Positions 7,677-17,122 of a stretch of DNA of 64,000 bases are shown in pieces. The DNA comes from Mycolicibacterium pulveris (GTDB lineage: Bacteria; Actinomycetota; Actinomycetes; Mycobacteriales; Mycobacteriaceae). The DNA lies in NCBI RefSeq assembly GCF_010725725.1, contig NZ_AP022599.1, forward strand, positions 4,898,001 through 4,962,000. The letters run 5' to 3'. Made by a program: the position numbers and the translations under genes. Every line of letters begins with the position of its first letter. Position 1 is the first letter of the stretch. The notes under the pieces are model-generated. The model saw nothing but the letters and a program-made list of their open reading frames with translations, ran no database searches and had not been told where the DNA came from.

Positions 7677-9818
7677 ATGACCGACCTGCCGCAGTCGCTG
7701 GTCGAGTTGGCGCGGCGCCACGGCGTCGCCACCGAGTACGAGGACTGGACCGGCCAGCGCGTCCGGGCCGCCGAATCGACGCTGATCGCCGTGCTCGACG
7801 CGCTGGGCGTGCAGGCCGGCACCGAGCACCAGCGCGCGGCAGCGCTCGCCGCGCACGACCGCGAGTACTGGGCCCGTCCGCTGCCCTCGACGATCGTGGT
7901 ACGCGCCGGCGCCCCGTCGTCGTTCTGGGTTCACGTCACCCACGGCGACCCGGCGCGGGTGTGGATCCGGCTCGAGGACGGCACCACCCGTACCGGGCTG
8001 CGTCAATTGGAAAACAACAGGGCCCCATACGATCTCGACGGCCGGTTGGTCGGTGAGGCCAGTTTCGAGTTGCCGCCCGATCTGCCGCTGGGCTACCACC
8101 AGCTGCATCTGCAGCTCGGCGCCGACGACGTCAGCACCGCCGTGATCGTCACGCCCGCCTCGCTCACGCCGCCGCCGCGGCTGGGTCGCGCACGCAGCTG
8201 GGGCCTGGCCGTGCAGCTGTACAGCGTGCGCTCGCAAAGATCTTGGGGCATAGGCGATTTGACCGACATGACGGATCTTGCGGTGTGGTCGGCAGCAGCG
8301 CACGGGGCGGGTTTTCTTCTGGTCAACCCGCTGCACGCCGCCGCGCCGACCGCCCCGATGGAGCCGTCGCCGTACCTGCCCACCTCGCGGCGGTTCGTCA
8401 ACCCGATCTACCTGCGGGTGGAGGCGATCCCCGAGTACGCCTACCTGCGTGGCCGCGGCCGCAGCCGCAAGGCCCGCCAGCGGGTGCAGGCCGAGGCCGA
8501 TCGCGGCGAGCTGATCGACCGTGACGCCGCGTGGCGGGCCAAACGCGCCGCCCTGCAGGCGGTGTACCGCGTCGAGCACTCCGCGGGCCGCGAGCTCGCC
8601 TACGCCGCCTACCGCGAACGCGAGGGCCGCAGCCTCGACGACTTCGCCGTCTGGTGCGCGTTGGCCGAACAGCACGGCAACGACTGGCACAACTGGCCGC
8701 ACGAACTTCAGCACCCGGCCAACCCCGAGGTCGCCGACTTCGCCGCCACGCACGCCGCCACGGTCGACTTTCACCGCTGGCTGCAGTGGCAGCTCGACGA
8801 CCAGCTCACCGCCGCGCAGGCCACCGCCCTGCAGGCCGGCATGCGCCTGGGCCTCATGCACGACCTCGCCGTCGGCGTCGACCCGAACGGGGCCGACGCG
8901 TGGGCGCTGCAGGACGTGCTCGCGCTGGGGGTCACCGCCGGCGCGCCGCCCGACGAGTTCAACCAGCTCGGTCAGGACTGGTCGCAGCCGCCGTGGCGGC
9001 CCGACCAACTCGAACGCCAGGCCTACCAGCCGTTTCGTGCGCTGGTCAACGCCGTGTTGCGGCATGCGGGCGGGGTCCGTATCGACCACATCATCGGGTT
9101 GTTCCGGTTGTGGTGGATCCCCAAGGGCGCCCCGCCGACCGAAGGCACCTACGTGCGCTACGACCACGAGGCGATGATCGGCATCGTCGCGCTGGAGGCC
9201 CACCGCGCCGGAGCCGTCGTGGTCGGTGAGGACCTCGGCACCGTCGAGCCGTGGGTGCGCGACTACCTGCGCCAGCGCGGCCTGTTCGGCACGTCGATCC
9301 TGTGGTTCGAGATGGACCGCGACGGCCCCGAGGACGGCCGGCCGCTGCCCGCCGAACACTGGCGCGAGTACTGCCTGTCGGCCGTCACCACCCACGACCT
9401 GCCGCCGACCGCGGGCTATCTGGCCGGTGAGCACGTGCGCCTGCGCGAACGGCTGGGCCTGCTGACCCGGCCCGCCGAGGAGGAGCTGGCCGCCGACCGC
9501 CGCCAGCAGGCCGCCTGGCTCGACGAGCTGCGCCGCGTGGGGCTGCTGGGCGGATCGCCCGGCGTCGACGAGATCGTCGGCGCGCTGCACCGCTATCTGG
9601 GCCGCACCCCGTCGCGGCTGCTGACGTTGTCACTGGCCGACGCGGTCGGCGACCGGCGCACCCAGAACCAGCCCGGCACCACCGATGAATACCCCAACTG
9701 GCGGGTGCCGCTGAGCGGCCCCGACGGGACGAAACGGCTGGTGGAAGACGTGTTCACCAATGACCGCGCGGCCGCACTCGCCGAGATCATGCGGGCCGCG
9801 GTCGAGCCGCCGGTGTAA
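7677..9818 (+). CDS. malQ: 4-alpha-glucanotransferase (amylomaltase)
   Basis: A 713-residue GH77 enzyme that disproportionates maltodextrins in cytosolic glycogen/maltose metabolism. The N-terminal extension typical of actinobacterial MalQ (about 160 residues) precedes the catalytic barrel. Catalytic motifs are RIDHIIGLFR (nucleophile Asp about 470), VVGEDLGT (acid/base Glu about 518) and TTHDLPP (Asp about 574). The length is close to that of mycobacterial MalQ. It is divergent from the MFS gene with 110 bases between the start codons. Confidence 0.95.
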   Translation: MTDLPQSLVELARRHGVATEYEDWTGQRVRAAESTLIAVLDALGVQAGTEHQRAAALAAHDREYWARPLPSTIVVRAGAPSSFWVHVTHGDPARVWIRLEDGTTRTGLRQLENNRAPYDLDGRLVGEASFELPPDLPLGYHQLHLQLGADDVSTAVIVTPASLTPPPRLGRARSWGLAVQLYSVRSQRSWGIGDLTDMTDLAVWSAAAHGAGFLLVNPLHAAAPTAPMEPSPYLPTSRRFVNPIYLRVEAIPEYAYLRGRGRSRKARQRVQAEADRGELIDRDAAWRAKRAALQAVYRVEHSAGRELAYAAYREREGRSLDDFAVWCALAEQHGNDWHNWPHELQHPANPEVADFAATHAATVDFHRWLQWQLDDQLTAAQATALQAGMRLGLMHDLAVGVDPNGADAWALQDVLALGVTAGAPPDEFNQLGQDWSQPPWRPDQLERQAYQPFRALVNAVLRHAGGVRIDHIIGLFRLWWIPKGAPPTEGTYVRYDHEAMIGIVALEAHRAGAVVVGEDLGTVEPWVRDYLRQRGLFGTSILWFEMDRDGPEDGRPLPAEHWREYCLSAVTTHDLPPTAGYLAGEHVRLRERLGLLTRPAEEELAADRRQQAAWLDELRRVGLLGGSPGVDEIVGALHRYLGRTPSRLLTLSLADAVGDRRTQNQPGTTDEYPNWRVPLSGPDGTKRLVEDVFTNDRAAALAEIMRAAVEPPV

Positions 9819-9896
9819 CGCGCAACGCGTTTTCTCCGGTTTCCCAATTGTCACGACTGCGATATGTTCGCACCGCCACCGACTTAGGGAGATCAC

Positions 9897-10322
9897 GTGA
9901 ACAAGCTCGTTGTGCTCAGCGGTGGGCTGGTGGCCGCCGGTGGGGCGGCCCTGGTCGGGGCGGGCATCGCCCTGTCGCAGCCGGCGGCGTCGTCCACCCT
10001 CAACGTCGTCGGTGAGCCGTACAACAAGGCACTCAAGATCCTCCAGGCCCAGGGGTACAAGGGTTACTTCGGCGGTTCGTTCGGCAGCGTGCTGCGCCAG
10101 TCCGACTGCCTGGTGGACACCCAGAAAGTGACGTCGCGGGGCCGCATCCTGCTGATGCTGGACTGCAGCCAGGCCGCCGCCGACCGCCTCGAGCAGATGG
10201 GTCCCTCCGGCGGTCCGAGGGTGGGCGCCAACGGCGTCACCACCGTCACCCCGACCCCGGTGGTGCCGATCCAGGGCGCGCCCGGCGCGGGCATGGCACC
10301 GCCGCCCCCACCGCCGGCCTGA
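9897..10322 (+). CDS. Secreted or membrane-anchored mycobacterial protein with proline tail
   Basis: A 141-residue protein starting at GTG 9897 behind AGGGAG. The N-terminus (LVVLSGGLVAAGGAALVGAG) is a signal peptide or anchor with no lipobox. A compact domain of about 75 residues follows, with two cysteines (QSDCLVD, MLDCSQ) that could form one disulfide. It starts VVGEPYNKALKILQAQGYKG, a layout reminiscent of PASTA-like repeats, though this is not firm. The tail is rich in proline and glycine and ends in a Pro run. The function is unknown. Confidence 0.7.
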   Translation: MNKLVVLSGGLVAAGGAALVGAGIALSQPAASSTLNVVGEPYNKALKILQAQGYKGYFGGSFGSVLRQSDCLVDTQKVTSRGRILLMLDCSQAAADRLEQMGPSGGPRVGANGVTTVTPTPVVPIQGAPGAGMAPPPPPPA

Positions 10323-10331
10323 CCGCGCGCG

Positions 10332-10766
10332 TCAGGTCTCGACCATCCGCTTGAGGTTTCGCAGGGTCTGGCCCATGTTGCGGCTGACCTGCCTGGCCGC
10401 CACGCGGTCGGCGATCAGCCCGAGCAGGTTGCCCGCCGACTCGTAGGCCAGCCGGAAGTTCACCTTGGTGGCGCCGTCGGGGGTTTCGCGTAACCGGAAC
10501 CGGCCCCGTTGGGACACGCCGGTGATCCCGATCCACGCCAGTTCGCGCGGCTGGTCGAACTCGACGACCTCCACCGAGCCGCCGATCGGTACCGAACCGA
10601 TCTTCCAGTGCACGGTGTATCGCGCCCCCACCCCGGGCGGGCCGTCGGTCACGGTTTCCCAGCGCTGCAGGCTGGCCATGAACCGCGGATAACAGCTGGG
10701 ATCGCTGACCACCCGCCACACCTCATCGCGGTTGGCGTCGATGACGCAATGCCGTTGCAGCCGCAT
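10332..10766 (-). CDS. SRPBCC family protein (polyketide cyclase-like)
   Basis: A 144-residue SRPBCC fold protein: VIDANRDEVWRVVSDPSCYP, then a strand-rich centre containing FDQPRELAWIGI, then a C-terminal amphipathic helix. It is encoded three bases downstream of the PlsC-like acyltransferase, so the two form an operon. Mycobacterial proteins of this kind probably bind hydrophobic ligands; an acyl-lipid link is suggested only by the neighbour. Confidence 0.82.
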   Translation of the reverse strand: MRLQRHCVIDANRDEVWRVVSDPSCYPRFMASLQRWETVTDGPPGVGARYTVHWKIGSVPIGGSVEVVEFDQPRELAWIGITGVSQRGRFRLRETPDGATKVNFRLAYESAGNLLGLIADRVAARQVSRNMGQTLRNLKRMVET

Positions 10767-10769
10767 CGA

Positions 10770-11615
10770 TCAGCCGATCACCGGGAAGCGGCGTTCGGCG
10801 GCCAACCGATCCACGCCGGCCTGCAGGCTGCCGATCACCTGGGCGTGGATGACGTCGTCGTCGGCGCCACGCACTTCCCCCGCCGCGATCGGCTCCTGTA
10901 CCTCGACGACGATCTTGGCAGGCAGCGGGATGTGCCCGGCGAGGTCGCCGATCACCAGCCCCCACGGCGGGGCGATCGCGATCGGCACACTCTTGAGCCG
11001 AAACATCTTGTCCACCCGTGAAAGTCTGGCCAGCCACTGCCCGCGGCTGACGAAGAACACGCTTTCCTGCCCGCCCACGCTGGCGACCGGCACGATCGGC
11101 ACGCCCGCCTCGCGGGCCAGCCGGACATAACCCTTGCGGCCACCGAAATCGACCAGGTGGCGCTGCCACGACGGCCGGAACACCTCGTAGTCACCGCCGG
11201 GATAGACCAGCAGCGCCGCCCCGGATTTCAGTGCGAGCTGGGCGTTTTCGTGGTTGGCGGCGACGGTGCCGAACTTGCGCAGCGACGCCAGCGGAGGCGC
11301 GGACACCACGAGGTTGTGTGCGAGTTGGTAAAACGGCCGCTCCACCCCGAAGTAGGAGCAGAACGCCAGGGTGAACACGAAGGTGTCCGGCGGAACGTTT
11401 CCGCCGCTGTGGTTTCCCACCAGCAGCACCGGCCCCTCGGCGGGGATGCGGTCCAGCCCGCGCACGTCCGCGCGGAAGTACAGAGATGCGATCAGCCACA
11501 GGCCGGGGAGCTGTTCGCGGATGTAATCGGGGTCGCGTTGGTCCAGATCGGCCTTCGGAACCCGGCGCGCCACTTGGTGCTTGGCCCACTCGAGCATGTC
11601 GTCGACGCCCGCCAT
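10770..11615 (-). CDS. PlsC-like lysophospholipid acyltransferase
   Basis: A 281-residue acyltransferase. Motif I is LLVGNHSGGN, the NHSGG variant seen in actinobacterial diacylglycerol/lysophospholipid acyltransferases. The glycerol-binding region is LLVYPGGDYEVFRPS and a third block is GVPIVPVASVG. A membrane-associated cytosolic location acting on acyl-CoA and lipid is expected. The ATG at 11615 is preferred; one at 11597 is possible. It precedes the SRPBCC gene in the same operon. Confidence 0.85.
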   Translation of the reverse strand: MAGVDDMLEWAKHQVARRVPKADLDQRDPDYIREQLPGLWLIASLYFRADVRGLDRIPAEGPVLLVGNHSGGNVPPDTFVFTLAFCSYFGVERPFYQLAHNLVVSAPPLASLRKFGTVAANHENAQLALKSGAALLVYPGGDYEVFRPSWQRHLVDFGGRKGYVRLAREAGVPIVPVASVGGQESVFFVSRGQWLARLSRVDKMFRLKSVPIAIAPPWGLVIGDLAGHIPLPAKIVVEVQEPIAAGEVRGADDDVIHAQVIGSLQAGVDRLAAERRFPVIG

Positions 11616-11709
11616 GCCCGAAGGTATTGACCGGCGCGCCGTAGGTGAAACCTGCGTTCCCACATACTGGCTAGACTCTCGGTACGAGGCTGTCTCGAAG
11701 GGAGGCCGC

Positions 11710-12624
11710 ATGGCTAGGATTTCGGCACTTCGTCCACGCCGTTTCGACCGCGAGATCGACCCGGGCCCCGTGCAGATCCAGGCCCGTAAGGTGCACTTCG
11801 ACGTCGACGGCATCCCGCTGCACTGGATTCCCGGCCATCCGGTGGCCTCCAACGTGGTGAGCCTGCTCAACGTGGTGCTGCCCGCCGCCGAACGGTGGTT
11901 CGTCGACACCTTCAACGAGGCGCTGCCGCTGGTGAGCGATCCGCATCTGGCCGACGACATGCGCGGGTTCATCGGTCAGGAGGCCACCCACGCCGACGTG
12001 CACGAGCAGGTCCTGCACGAGTACATGGTGGTCAACGGCATCAACCCCAAGCCGATCCTCGACCAGATCGAGTACGTGTTCGAAAAGATGCTGGCGCCAA
12101 GCACTTCCGCGGACCCCAAGCGCCGGCTCAACCACCTGTGCGACCGGCTGTGGCTGATCGCGGCGATCGAGCACTACACCGCGGTGATGGGCGATTTCGC
12201 GCTCAACTGCGCGTGGGACGACCACAACGCCGACCCCACCATGGTCGACCTGTTCCGTTGGCACGGCAGCGAAGAGGTCGAGCACCGCAACGTGGCCCAC
12301 GACGTCGCCGTGTATTTCCACGACAGCTATTTCGACCGGATCCGCGCCATGTCGACCGCGGTGGTGATGATCTTCATGTTCTTCCAGCGCGCCGCCTGGT
12401 ATCTGATGCGCAACGACCCCACCGCCGACCTCGGCTGGTGGCAGTTCAACCGGGAACGGATGCGCGACTCCAAGCTGGGGTTGTTGCCCAAGTACCGCAA
12501 GCTGTTCGGGTCCAACACGCTGATGTACTTCCGGCCGGGCTTCTCCCCCGAGGAGATGGGTTCGACGGCGCAGGCGGTCGCCTACCTCGCCAAATCCCCC
12601 GCGGCCCGCGCCGCCACCATTTGA
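11710..12624 (+). CDS. PF10118-type 'metal-dependent hydrolase', diiron four-helix-like
   Basis: A 304-residue protein of the family usually annotated as predicted metal-dependent hydrolase. The visible acidic/His motifs are E61, E91-A-T-H94, E154-H155 and E189-V-E-H192, arranged as two ExxH motifs plus further Glu residues, as in ferritin-like diiron oxygenases. One hydrophobic stretch lies at 213-225. Start: ATG 11710 behind GGGAGGCC. The next gene, a flavin/[2Fe-2S] reductase, starts one base inside its stop. I infer an oxygenase/reductase pair acting on a lipid; hydrolase activity is not supported by any hydrolase motif I can see. Confidence 0.8.
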   Translation: MARISALRPRRFDREIDPGPVQIQARKVHFDVDGIPLHWIPGHPVASNVVSLLNVVLPAAERWFVDTFNEALPLVSDPHLADDMRGFIGQEATHADVHEQVLHEYMVVNGINPKPILDQIEYVFEKMLAPSTSADPKRRLNHLCDRLWLIAAIEHYTAVMGDFALNCAWDDHNADPTMVDLFRWHGSEEVEHRNVAHDVAVYFHDSYFDRIRAMSTAVVMIFMFFQRAAWYLMRNDPTADLGWWQFNRERMRDSKLGLLPKYRKLFGSNTLMYFRPGFSPEEMGSTAQAVAYLAKSPAARAATI

Positions 12625-13739
12625 TGGGACTCTTCGACAGACTCCGGCAGACGCCACCCAGTGCCTTCGGCCGGATGCGTCACGATCTGTCGTTGCGGGT
12701 GGCCGACGCCGCGATCAGCGGGATGTGGGCCGTCTCGGGACGGGTCCGCAACGTCTCCGCGCCCCCGGCCGCCGATCGCACCATCGCGCTGCAGGTCGCC
12801 GACCGCAGGGTCGTCGCGCGCGATCAGGACGTCGTCGCGGTGACGTTCGTCGGTGCCGACGGCGGCGCGCTGCCCCGCTGGCATCCCGGCGCCCACGTCG
12901 ACCTGCACCTGCCCAGCGGGCTGATCCGGCAGTACTCGCTGTGCGGGGATCCCGCCGACTCGCACACCTACCGCATCGCGGTGCGGCGCATCCCCGACGG
13001 CGGCGGCGGATCCGTCGAGGTGCACGACACGCTGCACCCGGGCGTCACCGTCACCACCAACGGGCCGCGCAACGCGTTCCCGCTGACCGTGCCCGGCTAC
13101 GGTTCGCCGACGCGGCGCTTCCGGTTCATCGCCGGCGGCATCGGGATCACCCCGATCCTGCCGATGCTGGGCCTGGCCGAGCGCCTCGGCGTCGACTGGT
13201 CGATGGTGTATGCCGGGCGCACCCGCGACAGCCTGCCGTTCCTCGACGAGATCGCGCGGTTCGGCGACAGGATCACCGTGCGCACCGACGACCGAAGCGG
13301 GCTGCCGAGCGCGCAGGAACTGCTGGGCGACTGCCAGGGCGGCACCGCGGTCTACGCGTGCGGGCCAGCCCCGATGCTCACCGCGATCCGCGCCGCGCTG
13401 GTCGGCCGCGACGACGTCGAGCTGCACTTCGAGCGGTTCGCGGCGCCGCCGGTCGTCGACGGCAGGGAGTTCTCGGTGACGGTCGCCTCGACGGGCGAAT
13501 CGGTGCGCGTCGGCGCCGACGAAACGCTGCTGGCCGCGCTGAACCGGGCAGGGGTGCAGAACCGGTACTCGTGCCAACAGGGGTTTTGCGGAACCTGCCG
13601 CACCCGGGTGCTCGCAGTGGCCAGCGGCGGTGTCGAGCATCGCGACACGTTGCTCACCGACCCGGAACGCGACGCGGGCATGATGCTGATCTGCGTCTCA
13701 CGCGCCACCGACGGTGCGGATCTGACGCTCGACCTGTGA
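12624..13739 (+). CDS. PDR/VanB-type reductase with C-terminal [2Fe-2S] ferredoxin domain
   Basis: A 371-residue electron-transfer protein. In order it has a flavin-binding barrel with RQYSLCG at about 102-108, an NAD-binding domain with [11 protein letters not shown] at about 170-180 and YACGPAPM, and a plant-type ferredoxin domain with CQQGFCGTC and a later Cys (MLICVS). It would pass electrons from NAD(P)H to an oxygenase. The start ATG overlaps the previous stop by one base, so the diiron-type protein is the obvious partner. It may also serve the Rieske oxygenase or P450s further right, for which no reductase gene is seen. Confidence 0.88.
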   Translation: MGLFDRLRQTPPSAFGRMRHDLSLRVADAAISGMWAVSGRVRNVSAPPAADRTIALQVADRRVVARDQDVVAVTFVGADGGALPRWHPGAHVDLHLPSGLIRQYSLCGDPADSHTYRIAVRRIPDGGGGSVEVHDTLHPGVTVTTNGPRNAFPLTVPGYGSPTRRFRFIAGGIGITPILPMLGLAERLGVDWSMVYAGRTRDSLPFLDEIARFGDRITVRTDDRSGLPSAQELLGDCQGGTAVYACGPAPMLTAIRAALVGRDDVELHFERFAAPPVVDGREFSVTVASTGESVRVGADETLLAALNRAGVQNRYSCQQGFCGTCRTRVLAVASGGVEHRDTLLTDPERDAGMMLICVSRATDGADLTLDL

Positions 13740-13771
13740 CCGCGTCCGGTAAGTCTCGTAATATTTCGCCC

Positions 13772-15217
13772 ATGCCTCTGGCCGATGGTGCGACGTTCGC
13801 TGGATACACCATCGTGCGGTTGCTCGGCTCCGGCGGCATGGGCGAGGTGTATCTCGCGCAGCATCCCCGGCTGCCCCGCCGCGACGCGCTCAAGGTGCTG
13901 CCCGCCTCGGTGTCCAACGACAGCGAGTACCGCGAGCGGTTCAACCGCGAAGCCGACATCGCCGCCACCCTGTGGCATCCGCACATCGTGGGCGTACACG
14001 ACCGGGGCGACTTCGAGGGCCAGCTGTGGATCTCGATGGACTACGTCGAAGGCACCGACGCCGCACAGTTGTTGCGCGACCGTCACACCTACGGCATGCC
14101 CACCGCCCAGGTCGTCGCGATCGTCAGCGCGGTCGCCGATGCACTGGATTACGCCCACCAGCGCGGCCTGTTGCACCGCGACGTCAAGCCCGCCAACATC
14201 CTGCTTGCCCATCCGGAGTCGGGTGATGAGCGCATCATGTTGGCCGACTTCGGAATTGCCCGCTGGGTTGATGATGCCAGCGGGCTGACCGCCACCAACA
14301 TGACGGTGGGCACGGTGGCATACGCGGCACCTGAACAGCTCATGGGTGAGCAGCTCGACGGCCGCTCGGACCAATACGCGTTGGCCGCCACCGCCTATCA
14401 GCTGCTGACCGGTTCGCCGCCATTCCACAACTCGAACCCGGCGGTGGTCATCAGCCAGCACCTGTCGGCGTCCCCGCCCGCCATCGGCGTGCGCCGTCCG
14501 GAACTCGCCGGCCTGGATCCCGTCTTCGCCAAGGCGCTCGCCAAGAACCCGAACGACCGCTTCGAGCGGTGCGCCGACTTCGCGCGGGCGCTCAACCATC
14601 GTTTGCAGGCCGGGGTGGGCGACGACGACGCCACCCGGCTGGCTCCGGCCGCGCAGGCGCCGAAACGGTCCTGGTTGCGGGCAGGGATCGTGGTGCCCGC
14701 GGTGCTTGCGGTGTTGCTCGTGGTGGCGGTGGCGTTCGCGGTCGCCGAGTTCCGCCAGGCGCAGGACGAACGCGCCGACGCCACCAGGGCCACGGCCACG
14801 ACGCCGGCCACCACCGCGGCGCCACGACCGCAACCGCCCCCCGCGACGCCGCCCTCGGAACCGGCAGCGACGACCACCACCACGACCACCACGACCACCA
14901 CAGCGACGCCGACGACGACCGCGGCCGCCGCACCCACCGTGGTGATCGGTGCGGACTGTTCACCGGTCGGCGCCACCGGCACCACCGCGGACGGGTCGAC
15001 GGCGTACTGCTCCACGCTGCAGAGCACCGGCGCATCGATCTGGTCGTTGACCGAGGGCGAGATCCCCAGCCCGACGATCACCACCGCGGCCACCGACGTG
15101 CCGCTGCCCTTCGCCGAAGAGTCCCCGGTGCGGGTCTGCATGGAACAGACCGGGCAAACCCGCCGCGAGTGCCGAAGGGACATCCGCGAAAGCAACGGGC
15201 TGCCGCCGTTGCCATGA
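13772..15217 (+). CDS. Membrane-anchored serine/threonine protein kinase (Pkn family)
   Basis: A 481-residue kinase. The glycine loop is [11 protein letters not shown] (19-29), Lys41 is in ALKVLP, the catalytic loop is [10 protein letters not shown] (Asp137) and DFG is at 159-161. The activation segment ends APEQ. One transmembrane helix lies at about 304-326. The extracellular part opens with a Pro/Thr linker that includes an 11-threonine run (367-377), then a small domain with four cysteines ([26 protein letters not shown]). It resembles mycobacterial PknF/PknI-type receptors by layout. The next gene starts inside its stop codon (ATGA). Confidence 0.9.
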   Translation: MPLADGATFAGYTIVRLLGSGGMGEVYLAQHPRLPRRDALKVLPASVSNDSEYRERFNREADIAATLWHPHIVGVHDRGDFEGQLWISMDYVEGTDAAQLLRDRHTYGMPTAQVVAIVSAVADALDYAHQRGLLHRDVKPANILLAHPESGDERIMLADFGIARWVDDASGLTATNMTVGTVAYAAPEQLMGEQLDGRSDQYALAATAYQLLTGSPPFHNSNPAVVISQHLSASPPAIGVRRPELAGLDPVFAKALAKNPNDRFERCADFARALNHRLQAGVGDDDATRLAPAAQAPKRSWLRAGIVVPAVLAVLLVVAVAFAVAEFRQAQDERADATRATATTPATTAAPRPQPPPATPPSEPAATTTTTTTTTTTATPTTTAAAAPTVVIGADCSPVGATGTTADGSTAYCSTLQSTGASIWSLTEGEIPSPTITTAATDVPLPFAEESPVRVCMEQTGQTRRECRRDIRESNGLPPLP

Positions 15218-16089
15218 GGTTCGCCGTCGTCGCACCCGTCGCCGCGGGGGTCACCGCGGACCCGGAGTACATGTCCGCGTTCGCCCAGCACCTGGAGGCC
15301 TGTGGCTTCGAGTCCCTCGTGGTGGTCGAACACACCGTGCTGATGTCGCAATACACCAGCGTGTACCCCTACGACCGCTCCGGCCGCGTCGAGCTGCCCG
15401 CCGACTGCGTGGTCCCCGATCCCCTTGACCTGCTGGCGTTTCTGGCGGGGCGCACCGAGCGGCTGGGCCTGGCCACCGGTGTGCTGGTGTTACCCAACCA
15501 CCACCCGGTGGTGCTGGCCAATCGGGTCGCCACCCTCGACGCGTTGTCCGGCGGGCGGGTGCGGCTGTGCGTGGGTGTGGGCTGGCTCAAGGAGGAGATC
15601 CAAGCCTGCGGAACCGATTTCGCCAGCCGGGGCCGTCGCGCGGACGAACAGATCCAGGTGTTGCGGCTGCTGTGGCAGGACCGGCCCGAAGGCGCCAACT
15701 TTCACGGCGAGTTCTTCGACTTCGACCACGCGATGTGCTACCCGAAACCTGTTGGCCCGGTGCCGATCACGATCGGCGGACACAGCGTGGCGGCGGCGCG
15801 GCGGGCCGGCCGCTTCGGCGACGGCTTTCAGCCTCTCGGGGTCAGCGGAGCCGAGCTGGCCGAGCTGGTCGACGTGATGCGCACCACCGCGCAAGAACAC
15901 GGGCGCGATCCCGACGCGCTGGAACTGTCGCTCGGGCACAGTGTTTCGAAGATCGACCGGGACCGCGCGGACAAGCTCGGCGCGCTCGGCGCCGACCGTG
16001 TCGTGCTTGCGATGCCGCCCGTTGCCGACATCGACGAGGCCCGCGACGTGGTTTCGGCGTGCGCGCAGCGGCTCGGGCTGGCGCCGTGA
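15214..16089 (+). CDS. LLM-class F420-dependent oxidoreductase
   Basis: A 291-residue luciferase-like TIM barrel protein. Typical blocks are [48 protein letters not shown] and [14 protein letters not shown]; the last two are characteristic of actinobacterial F420-dependent enzymes rather than FMN monooxygenases. The ATG at 15214 overlaps the kinase stop by 4 bases and the next gene overlaps this stop likewise, so kinase, oxidoreductase and NTF2 protein form one operon. The substrate is unknown. Confidence 0.88.
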   Translation: MRFAVVAPVAAGVTADPEYMSAFAQHLEACGFESLVVVEHTVLMSQYTSVYPYDRSGRVELPADCVVPDPLDLLAFLAGRTERLGLATGVLVLPNHHPVVLANRVATLDALSGGRVRLCVGVGWLKEEIQACGTDFASRGRRADEQIQVLRLLWQDRPEGANFHGEFFDFDHAMCYPKPVGPVPITIGGHSVAAARRAGRFGDGFQPLGVSGAELAELVDVMRTTAQEHGRDPDALELSLGHSVSKIDRDRADKLGALGADRVVLAMPPVADIDEARDVVSACAQRLGLAP

Positions 16090-16646
16090 CACTCGAGATC
16101 GCCGACCGGCTCGCCGTTGCCGACCTGGTGCACCTGTACGCCTCGGGCGTCGACGACCGCCGGTTCGATGACGTCGTCGAGTTGTTCACCGAGACAGCCG
16201 AATTGCGGCTTCCCGACCCGCCGCACGTGCTGGAGCCGGTGCGCCGCGAGTACGGCCGCGACGGTGTACGCAGGGCGATGGCGGCGCTGGACGCGGTGGC
16301 CCGCACCGAACACGCCATCGTCAGCGAGGTGTACGCCGCGGGTGACGAGCGCGGGTACGCCCTCGGCCGCATCACCTGCATCGCCCACCACTGGACGGTG
16401 GCCGACGGGCGCATCACCGACCTGGTGTGGCATCTGCGCTACGACGACGAGTACATGCGCACACCGGTCGGCTGGCGCATCCATGGCCGCGCGCTGACCA
16501 TCAATGCGATCGAGACCCGTCCGGTTCGCCGGCTTCGAGCGCCGCAAGCAGCTGATCGAGCAGCGGGCGCTGACCCTTCAACAGCTTCGACCGAGCCTGT
16601 GCCACGGAAAACCATCCGACGCGGTCGATCTCGGGGAACTCCCTGA
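16086..16646 (+). CDS. NTF2/SnoaL-like family protein
   Basis: A 186-residue protein whose first 140 residues form the cone-shaped NTF2 fold: RLAVADLVHLYASGVDDRRF, then VELFTETAELRLPDP, then WHLRYDDEYMRTPVGWRIHG. The start GTG overlaps the LLM stop (GTGA). The last 45 residues are Arg/Pro-rich and lie wholly inside the convergent Nudix gene, with which this gene overlaps by 146 bases; this tail is probably unstructured or the product of read-on to a late stop. Members bind or isomerise small hydrophobic molecules; the role here is unknown. Confidence 0.78.
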   Translation: MTLEIADRLAVADLVHLYASGVDDRRFDDVVELFTETAELRLPDPPHVLEPVRREYGRDGVRRAMAALDAVARTEHAIVSEVYAAGDERGYALGRITCIAHHWTVADGRITDLVWHLRYDDEYMRTPVGWRIHGRALTINAIETRPVRRLRAPQAADRAAGADPSTASTEPVPRKTIRRGRSRGTP

Positions 16647-16992
16647 TCTTGCCGGACCCCTTCGGCCACTCCAGCTCGAACGTGTTGGACACGGAGCCGG
16701 TCAGGTCGAGGTCGCCGCGCACCGCGAACACGGTGATCACCTTGCCGCTGGGCTGTTTGACCGGCGCGAGCTCGATGCGCGGGCCCTCGGGCGGCGGCTT
16801 GCCGATTTCCTCCTCGAACTCGCGCTGCGCGACCGTCCACGGGTCCTCTTCTTCGGAATACTCCCCCTTGGGAATCGACCACGCGCCGTCGTCCTTGCGG
16901 GCCCAGAACGGCCCGCCGGGGTGCCCGATGAGGACTTCCACGTCGCCGTCGAGCATCCGGTAGAGCAGCAGCCCCGCGCTGAGCTTCGGCAT
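16501..16992 (-). CDS. Nudix hydrolase
   Basis: A 163-residue protein with an intact Nudix box: Gly of KGEYSEEED, then AQREFEEEIG, matching GX5EX7REUXEEXGU. The N-terminus SAGLLLYRMLDGDVEVLIGH and WSIPKGE are typical of the group hydrolysing nucleoside polyphosphates or NADH-like substrates in the cytosol. It overlaps the NTF2 gene tail to tail by 146 bases, unusually long for two conserved genes. Confidence 0.88.
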   Translation of the reverse strand: MPKLSAGLLLYRMLDGDVEVLIGHPGGPFWARKDDGAWSIPKGEYSEEEDPWTVAQREFEEEIGKPPPEGPRIELAPVKQPSGKVITVFAVRGDLDLTGSVSNTFELEWPKGSGKIREFPEIDRVGWFSVAQARSKLLKGQRPLLDQLLAALEAGEPDGSRSH

Positions 16993-17008
16993 CCCTTCCC
17001 CTTTACCG

Positions 17009-17068
17009 GCGAGCGTGCGAGTCTGAGGGCGACACGCCGCGCAAAACCGCGAGTTTGCGCACGCTCGC
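17009..17068. repeat. Intergenic inverted repeat
   Basis: GCGAGCGTGCG (17009-17019) and CGCACGCTCGC (17058-17068) form a perfect 11-base inverted repeat around a 38-base centre. It lies between two divergent genes (Nudix and DDN-like), so a terminator role is unlikely. It resembles GC-rich palindromes seen dispersed in mycobacterial genomes, from memory only; no second copy was noticed in this window. Confidence 0.5.
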
Positions 17069-17122
17069 GACCTTCGCCGTTCGGCTCGACAACCGACCGG
17101 TCGGGCGTAGCATCAGCCGAGC

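Noticed and set aside
7491..9590. A 699-codon frame opposite malQ
   Set aside because: It is composition-driven antisense sequence; malQ has all catalytic residues in the other strand.
14872..14904. Repeated ACC/ACG triplets as a possible unstable repeat
   Set aside because: They encode the threonine run of the kinase linker with mixed codons; the mixture argues for selection on a flexible linker rather than an expanding repeat. Strain comparison would still be needed.
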